Shown: positions 1 through 7,703 of the stretch, piece after piece
Layout of the letters: each line of letters begins with the position of its first letter
Numbering within the stretch: position 1 is the first letter of the stretch
NCBI GenBank assembly: GCA_023426375.1
Contig: JAFAAV010000133.1
Coordinates: 1 to 23,135, forward strand
Direction: 5' to 3'
DNA: 23,135 bases
Source: Actinomycetes bacterium
GTDB lineage: Bacteria; Actinomycetota; Actinomycetes; Actinomycetales; Micrococcaceae
Made by a program: the position numbers and the translations under genes
The notes under the pieces: generated by a model
What the model was told of the DNA's origin: nothing
Seen by the model: only the letters and a program-made list of their open reading frames with translations
The model's database searches: none

Positions 1-134
1 GGACCGGAGAACAAATAGGCGTGATTGACCCTGTTCTTGCGCAGGGCAGTCATGAGGGGCTCGGTCACATGTTCCTGACCGATGACATCCTCGAAGGTCT
101 CCGGGCGATAACGGCGGTACAGGGCGGTAGTCAC
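1..134 (-). CDS. dnaX: DNA polymerase III subunit gamma/tau, N-terminus (partial)
   Basis: The reverse strand reads from a GTG at 134 into a peptide beginning VTTALYRRYRPETFEDVIGQ and continuing through EHVTEPLMTALRKNRVNHAY to LFSG at the window edge. This is the well-known N-terminus of DnaX, the clamp-loader ATPase of the replicative polymerase. The LFSG stretch lies just ahead of the Walker A loop, which falls outside the window. An AAGG lies about 9 nt before the GTG. Another in-frame GTG lies eight codons upstream, but the family normally starts at this TALYRRYRP segment. The SRP RNA gene is immediately upstream on the same strand, a common actinobacterial arrangement. Only about 44 residues are visible, yet the identification is firm. 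Confidence 0.93.
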   Translation of the reverse strand, partial: MTTALYRRYRPETFEDVIGQEHVTEPLMTALRKNRVNHAYLFSG

Positions 135-202
135 GTATGAAACCTTAGCCGCGGTCACCGACAGGCACAGCGCGACCGCACGGTTGGGGAGTTAGAGACG
201 AA

Positions 203-294
203 AAGACCCCTCGCGCACCCGCCAGAGCCCATTTACCCTTGCTACCTTCCGGTCCTGGGGGAGTTCAACAGGATGACGCCACGCGAGGGGCTGC
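203..294 (-). ncRNA. ffs: Signal recognition particle RNA, small bacterial (4.5S) type
   Basis: The minus strand carries the conserved SRP domain IV core: CAGGACCGGAAGGTAGCAAG, with the GGAA-type apical loop and the asymmetric-loop AGCA segment, which binds Ffh. The ends pair: CCCCTCGCG near the 5' end (about 282-290) is complementary to CGCGAGGGG near the 3' end (about 207-215). A UCUUUU run follows the closing stem and probably ends transcription. The length of about 92 nt fits the small bacterial class lacking an Alu domain. A TAAAGT at 300-305 could be its -10 box. The ends are good to a few nucleotides only. Confidence 0.93.
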
Positions 295-488
295 CCATTA
301 CTTTAGCTCAACTGAGGGCAGAGTTCGAAACCGTCTGCTCACCCTTCATGCATCGGTTGTCGGTCCTGGGCGACGACGCCGCTCAGTTCGGATTTTGCCT
401 CCGCTTCACCCTCGATTCGCATCCAGGGTTCGAGTTCCGCTATGCTGAGTGCCGCACGTTGCCCACACGTTGGGGAATGTGCACGCCT

Positions 489-573
489 GGAGGATTCGCC
501 TAGCGGCCTATGGCGCACGCCTGGAACGCGTGTTGGGTTAACGCCCTCGGGGGTTCAAATCCCCCATCCTCCG
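489..573 (+). tRNA. tRNA-Ser(GGA)
   Basis: The acceptor strands GGAGGAT (489-495) and ATCCTCC (566-572) pair perfectly, followed by discriminator G573, as expected for serine tRNAs. The anticodon loop CTGGAAC gives anticodon GGA, reading UCC/UCU codons. The T arm is GGGGGTTCAAATCCCCC-like, and the extra arm between them is long, as in class II tRNAs. The 3' CCA is not encoded. Length is 85 nt. Confidence 0.95.
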
Positions 574-582
574 CGTTGTGAA

Positions 583-623
583 GTAGCCCCTGACTAGTGG
601 AAACACCGGTTAGGGGTTACTTT
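583..623 (+). terminator. Hairpin terminator after tRNA-Ser
   Basis: GTAGCCCCTGAC (583-594) pairs with GTTAGGGGTTAC (609-620) over 12 positions including two G-U pairs. The apex is a GTG-GAAA-CAC mini-stem with a GNRA-type tetraloop, and TTTC follows. It begins 9 nt after the tRNA and most likely ends its transcript. The left arm can also pair with a second copy downstream (see findings). Confidence 0.7.
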
Positions 624-680
624 CATGTCAGGGGAGCCCCATGATTTTCGGGGTTATAGGCCGCCGGAGCGAGAGACTGC

Positions 681-820
681 AATCTAATCGACATTACGAC
701 CAGAACCCCTCGCGGCCTACATTCTGATCGACGTTGAAACCAAAAACCGCTGGAATCCTGGCTCTACCGTCGATCATTCCGTGCCGTCCCCCGCACGATG
801 GGCTTACCGTCGATCGGGTA
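681..820. repeat. Four ~17-bp units, 40-41 bp apart, in dyad-symmetric arrangement
   Basis: Two units read ATCGAC on the plus strand, starting at about 687 and 727. Two read the same on the minus strand, with GTCGAT at about 769-774 and 809-814. Aligned in one orientation, the units share roughly ATCGACGKTRVRVCC, and the pair nearest the centre also share flanking CGCTGG/CCAGCGG-like bases. Successive spacings are 40, 41 and 40 bp, and both the inner and the outer pair are symmetric about the same axis near 750. I know of no named element with this layout. It could be a protein-binding array or an intergenic repetitive element. Confidence 0.6.
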
Positions 821-948
821 GCAACTCTCATGGGGTGAGTTGAAGCCTCTATGGTGCACTTGATACGAGGCCACCTTTCTTCACGGGAGGCAGTATTCCC
901 TGACAAGGTAGCGATATCCTGGGGCATCTAGGCAAGGAGTCCCCCAGT

Positions 949-1542
949 ATGAAACGTAGTGTCATTCCCGCCCTCTTGATATTGTTCACTCTCGCTGCTT
1001 GCGGAAATGCGGAGGAAGGCGAAGACCTATCTGGCTCCAGCAGCCCAAGCGAAACGACGCAGAACGCATCCCCGACTGTTTCTGCCAGTCCAAGTGCGGA
1101 GCCGGACTCTCAGGAGAGTGGAGAACCAACTGCCGGAAGTACCGGAGCCGAAACGACAACAGGACAACAAGCTCCTTCAGCAGAAAGCGCGGCACCCGAG
1201 GAAAACGTGGCCCCTGAGCCAGCTCCCGCCGATGACGGGCAAACCACTAACCTCAATGAATTCCTGACCAGTGGAGGCGTCTGTTTCTCGGATTACTTCC
1301 CTGCCGGTCCGCCTACAGAATCCGCGATTGCCGAGATTCAGAATCATTGTGCAACCCAGACCCCGGAACCAAACTACGGGTATCTTCCGGGGCAGGACAC
1401 TGAATCTGAGATGGCTGAATGCGCAGCGTTAGATCCCGAGACATCCTCGTCAGGGGCCATCCAATATTGCTACATGGAATACGGAATTCATCCGGGAGGT
1501 CCTGCTGGAGAAGCAGACGGAGTCGGCATTCCTGGCCCCTAA
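949..1542 (+). CDS. Secreted lipoprotein with Ser/Thr/Glu/Pro-rich linker and small Cys-rich C-terminal domain
   Basis: A 197-aa protein with a clear lipoprotein signal: MKR, a hydrophobic stretch to residue ~18, then lipobox LAAC, so it should be lipid-anchored on the outer face of the membrane at that Cys. Residues ~20-100 are low-complexity and rich in S, T, E, P and A, and look like a disordered spacer. The last ~95 residues contain four further cysteines (in GGVCFSDYF, NHCATQ, MAECAAL and QYCYMEY), enough for two disulfides. The start is supported by AAGGAG 9 bases upstream. I do not recognise the C-terminal domain and assign no function. It converges with the VWA gene, with about 90 bases between them. 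Confidence 0.85.
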   Translation: MKRSVIPALLILFTLAACGNAEEGEDLSGSSSPSETTQNASPTVSASPSAEPDSQESGEPTAGSTGAETTTGQQAPSAESAAPEENVAPEPAPADDGQTTNLNEFLTSGGVCFSDYFPAGPPTESAIAEIQNHCATQTPEPNYGYLPGQDTESEMAECAALDPETSSSGAIQYCYMEYGIHPGGPAGEADGVGIPGP

Positions 1543-1631
1543 CAGGTAATGGCCCAGGTCAACTTCGGCTTCAGCCACCGTCGATGACATACGCCATCGC
1601 CGAGCCGACTCGCGCCGCTAGTAGAGGGTTA

Positions 1632-3638
1632 TCAGCGGTTCCGGCGCGTGGCGATCGCGATTCCCAGACCCACGACCACCAGAAGCCCCAGGACCACGGC
1701 GGCACCGATGGCAACCGGCATGCTGACCCCGAAAACCTCGCCTGACTCTGTGGCTTGAGCATTCTCGGCGCCCTCTGCGTTGTCCCCGTTGTCACTATTC
1801 GCGCCGGAGGAATCGGAGTCATCCGACTGGTAGTCGGCAGCCGATGCGGAGGGGCCAGCCAACGGGGCGATCGGTTCATCCGAGGGTTCAGGGCCGTCGT
1901 CCGTGGGCGCGCTCCACTCTGGTCCGTCGATAACCTCGCCGTCGCGAAGAACCGTCAGCTCGTACTCTTCCTCGACACTGGCTTTGCCGTTGTCCTCGCC
2001 GCCGTCCAGGGTCACCATGACGAACCAGTCGCCGATGTAGGCGGCATCCTTTTGGAAGGCCATGCTGCTTCCCGTTCCGACCCCGCCGGAGTTGCTGTAG
2101 ATAGGCCAATAGGCGTTCGTGTTCTCCGCAGAGACTTCAGCCTCGTCCTTCAAGGACGTGCTCATCTCCACGCCTGCTTTGCCTCGCAAAGGGTTGGCGA
2201 CTTCAAGCTTGGCGGTTCGCCGTTCTTCTGCGCTTCTCGCATTGAAGACAGCCTTGGCAACGGGTCGTTGTCCCCAATCCATGGGCATCTTGTAGATGCG
2301 GGTCTCGCCGGGTACCAGCGACCCGCTGTAGGTTCCCGGCTCGATTTCAGTGGCGGTGGAGTACGAGGTGCCGCCGGCCACATCGGTCACGGGGTAGTCG
2401 TCGTCCAGTTCGGGCACGTCGTCCTTCTCTGAGCCGTAGGAGTGGTTGTCCTCCGGGCCGATCTGATCCTCGGGCGCGTCCGACTCAAGCCCAATGACGA
2501 GCTCAACCGGTAGCTCGTCTTCGTACGCGCTACCCGTGCGCTTGACCTCCAAGTTCCAATCGGAAGGATCGCATGACTCCTTCGGCGTCAAACGGAGGAT
2601 TGAAGCGGACGGAGCTTCGCGGCCAACCGACGTGGATTGGTAGTCGGAACTTCCGGTCTGGTTGCAGGACGCGTTTTCGGCTTCGACATCCACGGAGAAG
2701 TTGTCTCGCACGCCCCCCGGGCGATGCACGAGTTCCTCCATGGACGGATCCACTACGGTCGCGGACACATGCGCCCGGTAACCCTCCGGGATGTTCAGTT
2801 TGAACCAACCGGCGGTGCCCTCCTTGCTGGTCACGGTGGGGCCGGGCATCTGGGTTTGGTAATTGCCTTCACCCAGGTACTTGCCGGAATCGCGGTCCTC
2901 ACCCAAAGTGATTTCGGTGCCGCCCGCTTCATAGGCCTGGCCTACGCGCTGCGCCAGGGCCGAGAGGGTGGAACCGAGCTCATCGCTGTTGTCCGCCGAG
3001 GAATAAGTACCACCGGTGGCCTCGGCGATGCATTCCAGCTCACTCTGGGCGTCGTCGTTGACCTTGAAGCCAACGGTGTGGACGGCCAAGTTCACGCCGT
3101 CGGCCCCCAAGTCCTCGGCGACGTCGCAGACCTCCGGAGGCGCGCACGTGTCGATTCCGTCCGAGACCAGAACGATCGAGCGAGGGCCCTCATCGCCGAG
3201 CTCTTCGGCAGCCTTCTTGAGCGCATTGCCGATGGGGGTGTAGCCCGTAGCTTCCAACTCATCGATCTCTTGGGAGGTGGCGTCGCGGTCGAGTGGACCC
3301 ACAGAGCGCAGCACCCGGATGTCCTGGCATCCGCGCTCGTAGTTGTCCGGATCGTCGTCACTGATCTCGGAACCGTAGGCGATCAGGCCCAGCTCGACGT
3401 CGTCGTCGAGGTCCTCGAGCATGCCGTTGGCCGCTTTCTTGGCGGCGTCCATGCGGTTCCCGCCGCCCACATCAGACTCCGCCATGGACCCTGATGCATC
3501 TAGAACGAGCGCGATTTTGGGAGGTACCCGCCCGTCGTCGTTGGAAGGGGAAGGCGATTGGGTTTGGGCCTGTGCCGGCGCCGTGAGCGCCAAGGCCAGG
3601 GTCAATGTCGAGACGGCGGCGAAGTAACGGCGAAGCAT
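1632..3638 (-). CDS. Secreted, membrane-anchored von Willebrand factor A domain protein
   Basis: A 668-aa protein. Residues 1-24 are a signal peptide ending APAQA. A VWA domain follows from about residue 41, with the metal-binding (MIDAS) DxSxS seen as D47-A-S49-G-S51, a downstream Thr in GYTPIGNAL and an Asp in LVSDGID, so all MIDAS elements are present. The middle (about 230-590) looks like beta-rich extracellular sequence with several Cys. Residues ~590-635 form an acidic Ser/Asp/Glu linker, then one membrane helix (about 640-662) ends in ATRRNR. This is the topology of a cell-surface adhesion or scaffolding protein anchored by its C-terminus. The start is supported by AGGAG before the ATG. 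A perfect palindrome lies about 60 bases upstream. The ligand is unknown. Confidence 0.88.
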   Translation of the reverse strand: MLRRYFAAVSTLTLALALTAPAQAQTQSPSPSNDDGRVPPKIALVLDASGSMAESDVGGGNRMDAAKKAANGMLEDLDDDVELGLIAYGSEISDDDPDNYERGCQDIRVLRSVGPLDRDATSQEIDELEATGYTPIGNALKKAAEELGDEGPRSIVLVSDGIDTCAPPEVCDVAEDLGADGVNLAVHTVGFKVNDDAQSELECIAEATGGTYSSADNSDELGSTLSALAQRVGQAYEAGGTEITLGEDRDSGKYLGEGNYQTQMPGPTVTSKEGTAGWFKLNIPEGYRAHVSATVVDPSMEELVHRPGGVRDNFSVDVEAENASCNQTGSSDYQSTSVGREAPSASILRLTPKESCDPSDWNLEVKRTGSAYEDELPVELVIGLESDAPEDQIGPEDNHSYGSEKDDVPELDDDYPVTDVAGGTSYSTATEIEPGTYSGSLVPGETRIYKMPMDWGQRPVAKAVFNARSAEERRTAKLEVANPLRGKAGVEMSTSLKDEAEVSAENTNAYWPIYSNSGGVGTGSSMAFQKDAAYIGDWFVMVTLDGGEDNGKASVEEEYELTVLRDGEVIDGPEWSAPTDDGPEPSDEPIAPLAGPSASAADYQSDDSDSSGANSDNGDNAEGAENAQATESGEVFGVSMPVAIGAAVVLGLLVVVGLGIAIATRRNR

Positions 3639-3699
3639 GTAGGTCTCCTGCGCGGGCGAGAGCGTAACAATCGCAAACTACCCCACGCGTGTGACGCAG

Positions 3700-3713
3700 G
3701 AAACAATTGTTTC
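3700..3713. promoter_or_regulatory. Perfect 14-bp palindrome upstream of the VWA gene
   Basis: GAAACAATTGTTTC is its own reverse complement and lies 62-75 bases before the VWA start codon, where an operator would be expected. With no loop it is more likely a dimer-binding DNA site than an RNA hairpin. The regulator is unknown. Confidence 0.4.
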
Positions 3714-3778
3714 GTTGGGTAACTGGCGTTACTACTGCGGCCGCGCAGGAGACTCTGTGTGGCGTTACAGACCTGGAA

Positions 3779-4171
3779 TTATCGCTTCTTGGGCGTGAAC
3801 GACGTGGTGCACTTCCAGATCGTGTTGCCCTGCTTCGCGGACACCTCCACGACCACCTTGCGTCCGGGCGTTGCACCGGCGATGGGGTATTTGACCGACG
3901 CGGTGCCCTTGGTGGAGGCGGTCGCGTACTTGGTGTTCGTGGTGGTCTTGTACTTGGCTTTGGTGGTGACCTTGGACCGGGCGCCCACCTTGGACACCTT
4001 GACGTAAGTGTTGGTGTACTGGCGCGGTTGGGTCACGGACATGGTCGCCTTGCACGGTTTGACCACCGCAGCTTCAGCGGGTGCGGCTCCCACGGCAACG
4101 GTGCCGGAGGCCAAGAACAAAGCGATGAGTCCGGTCGTCACGGAACGACGGAAGGATGATGCGGCATTCAT
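3779..4171 (-). CDS. Small basic secreted protein, unknown function
   Basis: A 130-aa protein with a typical Sec signal peptide (MNAASSFRR, hydrophobic core, then AAPAEAA near residue 35). The mature part of about 95 residues is strongly basic and rich in Lys, Thr, Val and Ser, with two cysteines (KPC near the start and WKC near the end) that could form one disulfide. The alternating pattern suggests a single beta-sandwich or Ig-like domain. AAAGGA lies 7 bases before the ATG. I do not recognise the family. It sits between the VWA protein and the nucleases, all on the minus strand and all exported, but 140- and 300-base gaps argue for separate transcription. Confidence 0.75.
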   Translation of the reverse strand: MNAASSFRRSVTTGLIALFLASGTVAVGAAPAEAAVVKPCKATMSVTQPRQYTNTYVKVSKVGARSKVTTKAKYKTTTNTKYATASTKGTASVKYPIAGATPGRKVVVEVSAKQGNTIWKCTTSFTPKKR

Positions 4172-4281
4172 GCGCGGATCCTTTGTTACGGGCGATAACT
4201 CTCCGAACTCGGAACCGATGTTCCGTGTCAGGACGGCCCAGCCAGACCGTGAGTCCCTCGCCGATCAGGGGGGATGCTCAC

Positions 4282-4311
4282 ATCATAAGGACACTAATGA
4301 CCCGCGAGTAA
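4282..4311 (-). promoter_or_regulatory. Possible sigma-70-type promoter for the small secreted protein
   Basis: On the minus strand TTACTC (4306-4311) and TATGAT (4282-4287) are separated by 18 bases and point toward the gene starting at 4171, implying a leader of about 105 nt. The -35 match is weak. Confidence 0.3.
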
Positions 4312-4417
4312 CTATTGTCGCAACATGACGCGCACGAGTTTTTACGCCGCCGACAACGACGCCGCCGCGTCCAGCTCGGCGCACAGGGTCACCACACCGG
4401 ACCCCCACGTTTAACAG

Positions 4418-4454
4418 CGCCGCGGCCACGCTCGCAAGGAGCGTGGCCGCGGCG
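4418..4454 (-). terminator. Strong hairpin terminator after the ExeM/NucH nuclease gene
   Basis: A perfect 16-bp inverted repeat (CGCCGCGGCCACGCTC with its complement) encloses a 5-base loop 22 bases after the stop codon at 4476. The T-run is poor on both strands, as is common in high-GC genomes. Confidence 0.8.
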
Positions 4455-4475
4455 TCGTCGGCGGTGCTGTGAGGG

Positions 4476-6416
4476 CTACTTCTTACCCGCCCGGAAACCC
4501 GCGATGTACGGGTCGTGGTCGGAGGAAGCGATCTCGTTGGCCACGTAGTAGTCGAGCGCGGTGGTGCGGTACTGGCTGTACTGCAGCAGCGGGGACTGGC
4601 CGGAGTTGATGTTCCAGGCGTCCGCGCCGGTCATGCGCTTCTTCAAAGACGGCGAGACCAGCATGTGGTCCAGCGATCCCACCTGGCCACCGAACACGTA
4701 CGTGTAGTCATCCTCTGTGGCCTGCGAGTAGCCGGCGCCGTAGAACTCCTGCATCGGGTCCTCTTGGGCGTAGGAATTGAAGTCGCCCAGCACGGCCACG
4801 TCCTCGGAGCCCGCGGTCTTGGTCAGCTCGGGGATCCAATCGACGACGGCGCTCGCTTGCGCCACGCGCGCGGCGTTCCAGGCTCCCTGACCGTCGCCGT
4901 TGTCGCGGTTGGGCCCGGTGCGAGGTGCGGAACCCTTGGACTTGAAGTGGTTGACCACCACGGTGGTGGGGGCGGCACCGTGCTTGCCGCCGCCCTTGTT
5001 GGCGGTGAAGGTCGCCGCCAGGGGAGTGCGGGCATTCTCGAACGCGCCGCCCGCAACAGCCTCGGAACCGAGAGCCTGAGCCGGGCCCACCTGGGTGACC
5101 TGCTTGGGCTGATAAATGATGGCGTTGGTGATGAAGTCCTGATCGGCCACGGGCTGCAGCTCGGAGTCCGGCACCGAGACGAAGTCCCACTTGGTGTAGC
5201 CGGCGGCCTTGTTCAGGGCGGTGACGAGGTTCTGCAGGGCCTCGTCCTTGGGCTCACCGAGCTTGGCGGAATTCTCCACTTCCATGAGACCGACCACGGA
5301 GGCGTCCAACTGGTTGATCGCGGAGACCGTCTTGGCCTGCTGGCGCTGGAAATCGGCTTGGTCGAACGCACCGCGCACGTCGCAGTTCTGGGCCACGTTG
5401 TAGGTGCCGTCGGTCGAGTAGTTGCCGCCGCGGCAGCCCTTCTCCTGACCCACGGTCGTGAAGTAGTTGAGCACGTTGAACGAGGCGATCCGCATCTGCC
5501 CGCCCACCGCCGACTTGGGGTCGGCCGAGCCCGAGAAGCGTGCCGGTTCCTCGCCGGGAACCACCGGGGAGGTCGGCTGGAAGCGCCACTTGTCGAAGCG
5601 GTAATCCACAATGACCGGTTCGGTGATGCGAGCGGTGTCGCCCACCGCAACGGGGTCCTCACGGGTCAGGTAGGGAACTTGGCGGGGCTCTTGGCTCGGC
5701 GACGCCGCGAAGCCCCGGTTGGTGCCGTCATCGAGCGTGACCGAGATGGCACTGTTGCGCTCCGCCTGTGCTTGCGCCTCTGCGCTGCCCGGCCGTGCGA
5801 CCTGGGTCGGCTGCGCGGGAAGTTCCTTGCCCGCGGCCAGTCCGAGCTCGCCGTAACGGCCAACGCCGTAGGTGTCCGCCACCTGGAACTTCTCCTTGGG
5901 CTTGTACAACATGGATTCGAGGTTCTCGCGCGTGGCGGCCGTGGAGGTCCAGTCGTTGGTGACGGGCTTCACAGCAGGAAGTTCTTCGGCCACGGGGGTG
6001 ACCTCGATATTGCCGGCCAGCTGGGTAAGTCCGCGATATTCGCCGGCCTCGCCCGTGACCTGTACTCGGTCACCCACGGAGACCGTGGACTGCGTGTTGC
6101 CGGTGTAGACGAAGATGCCGTTGGATGCCTGGGACGTGTCCACCTTGCCGCCGGTACCGGGAGTCTGGATCACAAAACCACCGAGTGTGCCCGGGTCACC
6201 CGGATATACAGCGGTGACGATCGAGGGTTCGGTGGTGACCGTTTGACCCTTGAGGGGCGTCTCGGGGCCGGTGCCCTGAATTTCGGAGATGGACACGGTC
6301 TCCGCAGGGGCGGCGAATGCGGGTGCCGCGGCAAAACCGCTGCACAGCAACATGGCTCCGGTGGAGGCGGCCGCTATCCGGATCCGCAACGAGGGCTTTG
6401 ATGACTTATCGGGCAT
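4476..6416 (-). CDS. ExeM/NucH-type extracellular endonuclease
   Basis: A 646-aa secreted nuclease. Residues 1-36 are a signal peptide ending APAFA. Residues ~40-160 contain the ISEIQGTG start and OB-fold region typical of ExeM/NucH/YhcR-type nucleases. Residues ~305-640 are an endonuclease/exonuclease/phosphatase (EEP) domain with the expected active-site pieces in order: IASFNVLNY (~311), GLMEVEN (~380), VVNHFKSKG (~492), VLGDFNSY (~544) and SSDHDPY (~635), supplying metal-binding Glu, catalytic Asp/Asn and the Asp-His pair. It should cut extracellular DNA or RNA. GGAGA lies 7 bases before the ATG. The gene follows a second secreted EEP gene by 27 bases and is probably co-transcribed with it. 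There is no sortase motif or C-terminal anchor, so it is probably released. Confidence 0.92.
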   Translation of the reverse strand: MPDKSSKPSLRIRIAAASTGAMLLCSGFAAAPAFAAPAETVSISEIQGTGPETPLKGQTVTTEPSIVTAVYPGDPGTLGGFVIQTPGTGGKVDTSQASNGIFVYTGNTQSTVSVGDRVQVTGEAGEYRGLTQLAGNIEVTPVAEELPAVKPVTNDWTSTAATRENLESMLYKPKEKFQVADTYGVGRYGELGLAAGKELPAQPTQVARPGSAEAQAQAERNSAISVTLDDGTNRGFAASPSQEPRQVPYLTREDPVAVGDTARITEPVIVDYRFDKWRFQPTSPVVPGEEPARFSGSADPKSAVGGQMRIASFNVLNYFTTVGQEKGCRGGNYSTDGTYNVAQNCDVRGAFDQADFQRQQAKTVSAINQLDASVVGLMEVENSAKLGEPKDEALQNLVTALNKAAGYTKWDFVSVPDSELQPVADQDFITNAIIYQPKQVTQVGPAQALGSEAVAGGAFENARTPLAATFTANKGGGKHGAAPTTVVVNHFKSKGSAPRTGPNRDNGDGQGAWNAARVAQASAVVDWIPELTKTAGSEDVAVLGDFNSYAQEDPMQEFYGAGYSQATEDDYTYVFGGQVGSLDHMLVSPSLKKRMTGADAWNINSGQSPLLQYSQYRTTALDYYVANEIASSDHDPYIAGFRAGKK

Positions 6417-6443
6417 GAGAGGTCTCCAGATAGGGGTGAGGGG

Positions 6444-7703
6444 TTATCGCTTGCCCGGAACCATGACGTCCACCCACACCAGGCGGTGGTCGGAGGTCGG
6501 GAACGGGTATTCGCCGGTCAGCTCGGAACCGGGCTGACCGGAGGCGGGCCAGAAAACACCGGCGTCCAGCAGCGGCAAGTTCTTGGACGGCAACGCGTAG
6601 TCCACGCGCAGGTTGCCCGGAGTCGGGTTGTCGTTGAAGTCGGCGGTGTCGCGTGCCGGGTCGGATTCGTGGGTCAGGTTTGCGCCGCCCTGGCGTTCGC
6701 TGGCCTCCGCAGCTCCGTTCGAGGTCGGCAGCGGATCGCGTACCCGCGAGTTGTTCAGCAACTGGCCGATGGCACCCGGGAACGAATCGCCGTCGTTGGG
6801 GTCGGAGTTGTAATCGCCCACGATCACGAAGCGCTCGCCGCGCAGTAGACCACCGTGCTGCCCGGCGTCGTCGTAAATGTAGGAGGCCGTCTTGTTGCCG
6901 GTGACGTAATCGGCCCAGAAGCGGATCTCGTCGTTGTTCTTGCGGCCGTTGCGGTCCTCGGGGCCGTCGAAGCTCGGCGGGGTGGGATGCGCCGCCAGAA
7001 CGTGCACGGTCTTGTTGCCCACGCGCACCGGAACGTCCCAGTGGGATTTTGAGGACAATCGCAGCTGCTCGGCCTGCTCCGGCGTGTAGTAGTCGGTGGG
7101 CAGCTGGTTGTTGGGCATGTTCTGCCAGCGGAAATTCTGGAAGGTGCGCACCTGATCCTGCGCGATGGGGTATTTGGAGTAAATGACCATGCCGTACTGG
7201 CCGGGGAACAGGCCGAAGCCCCACGCGTCGTCGGGCCCGCCCGTCTGCCCGTCCTGGTTGAGATCCAGCCCGGACTGCACACCCGTATTCACCGGAGCCA
7301 CGTAGTAGTACGGGTAGTCCACCGGCGCTTGGCCGTTCTGCCCGACCGACAGGTAGTTGTCGCGGAAGGCCTCCGCAGCCTGACCGCCTGGCACGTAGTC
7401 GAACTCGTTGACGAGCACCACGTCCGGGTTGTTGATCTGGATGACCTCCGCGATATTGCGGGCCTGTTGATTGTCCGGCGTGGACAGGTCCCGCAGCAGC
7501 TGACCTTCCTCGTTGCGGTTCAGCGACGCGTTATACGTGGCCATGCGCAGGCCGTGCCTGTCGCCGGTCACGTTCGTGCTTTTCGACGACGACGCCGCTC
7601 GCCCACCTTCACCGGCCACGGCCGGTGCCACCGCGCTCACGGCGAGAGCAACGGCGAGGGCGCCAGCGGACGAGACAACAAGGGCGCGAGATCGAGCACG
7701 CAT
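6444..7703 (-). CDS. Secreted endonuclease/exonuclease/phosphatase-family hydrolase
   Basis: A 419-aa protein with a signal peptide (MRARSR, hydrophobic core, VAPAVAG near 30). The EEP fold fills the rest, with MATYNASL (~56), LVNEFDYV (~101), LAAHPTPP (~236), VGDYNSDP (~296) and TSDHRLV (~405), giving all the usual catalytic and metal ligands. Family members include DNases and phosphodiesterases, and the substrate cannot be told from sequence. GGAGG lies 7 bases before the ATG. It is the first gene of a probable two-gene unit with the ExeM/NucH enzyme, suggesting joint use in extracellular nucleic-acid breakdown or phosphate scavenging. An inverted repeat overlaps its ribosome binding site (7714-7733). 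Confidence 0.88.
   Translation of the reverse strand: MRARSRALVVSSAGALAVALAVSAVAPAVAGEGGRAASSSKSTNVTGDRHGLRMATYNASLNRNEEGQLLRDLSTPDNQQARNIAEVIQINNPDVVLVNEFDYVPGGQAAEAFRDNYLSVGQNGQAPVDYPYYYVAPVNTGVQSGLDLNQDGQTGGPDDAWGFGLFPGQYGMVIYSKYPIAQDQVRTFQNFRWQNMPNNQLPTDYYTPEQAEQLRLSSKSHWDVPVRVGNKTVHVLAAHPTPPSFDGPEDRNGRKNNDEIRFWADYVTGNKTASYIYDDAGQHGGLLRGERFVIVGDYNSDPNDGDSFPGAIGQLLNNSRVRDPLPTSNGAAEASERQGGANLTHESDPARDTADFNDNPTPGNLRVDYALPSKNLPLLDAGVFWPASGQPGSELTGEYPFPTSDHRLVWVDVMVPGKR

Larger units (their letters stand above)
574..948. other. Gene-free stretch with hairpins and a four-unit dyad array
   Basis: No convincing coding frame lies between tRNA-Ser and the lipoprotein gene. The stretch holds the tRNA terminator (583-623), a second weaker hairpin AGCCCC/GGGGTT (about 635-656), and four related units containing ATCGAC at 687, 727 (plus orientation), 768 and 808 (inverse orientation). 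The last ~120 bases are the likely promoter and leader of the lipoprotein gene, where I cannot place a clear -35/-10 pair. Confidence 0.6.
4172..4475. other. Intergenic stretch between two secreted-protein genes
   Basis: About 300 bases without a gene. It holds the upstream region and possible promoter of the small secreted protein (right to left from about 4311) and the terminator hairpin of the nuclease gene (4418-4454). A GCC-rich stretch at about 4345-4375 shows nothing I can interpret. Confidence 0.6.

Noticed and set aside
355..385. Possible second SRP-RNA-like segment (TCGGTCCTGGGCGACGACGCC)
   Set aside because: It shares only a short stretch with the SRP RNA region, lacks the GGAA core and has no pairing arms. 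It is probably coincidence.
239..503. Short open frames on the plus strand at 239-448 and 273-503
   Set aside because: They run across the SRP RNA gene on the opposite strand and into the tRNA leader. They have no ribosome binding site and no recognisable protein.
681..820. CRISPR array
   Set aside because: The units are only four, diverge from one another, and occur in both orientations around an axis, which CRISPR repeats do not; no cas genes are present.
4515..6401. A 628-codon open frame antisense to the ExeM/NucH gene
   Set aside because: Long antisense frames are expected opposite high-GC genes. The translated product is Gly/His/Val-rich shadow sequence and the minus strand encodes a complete, motif-rich nuclease.
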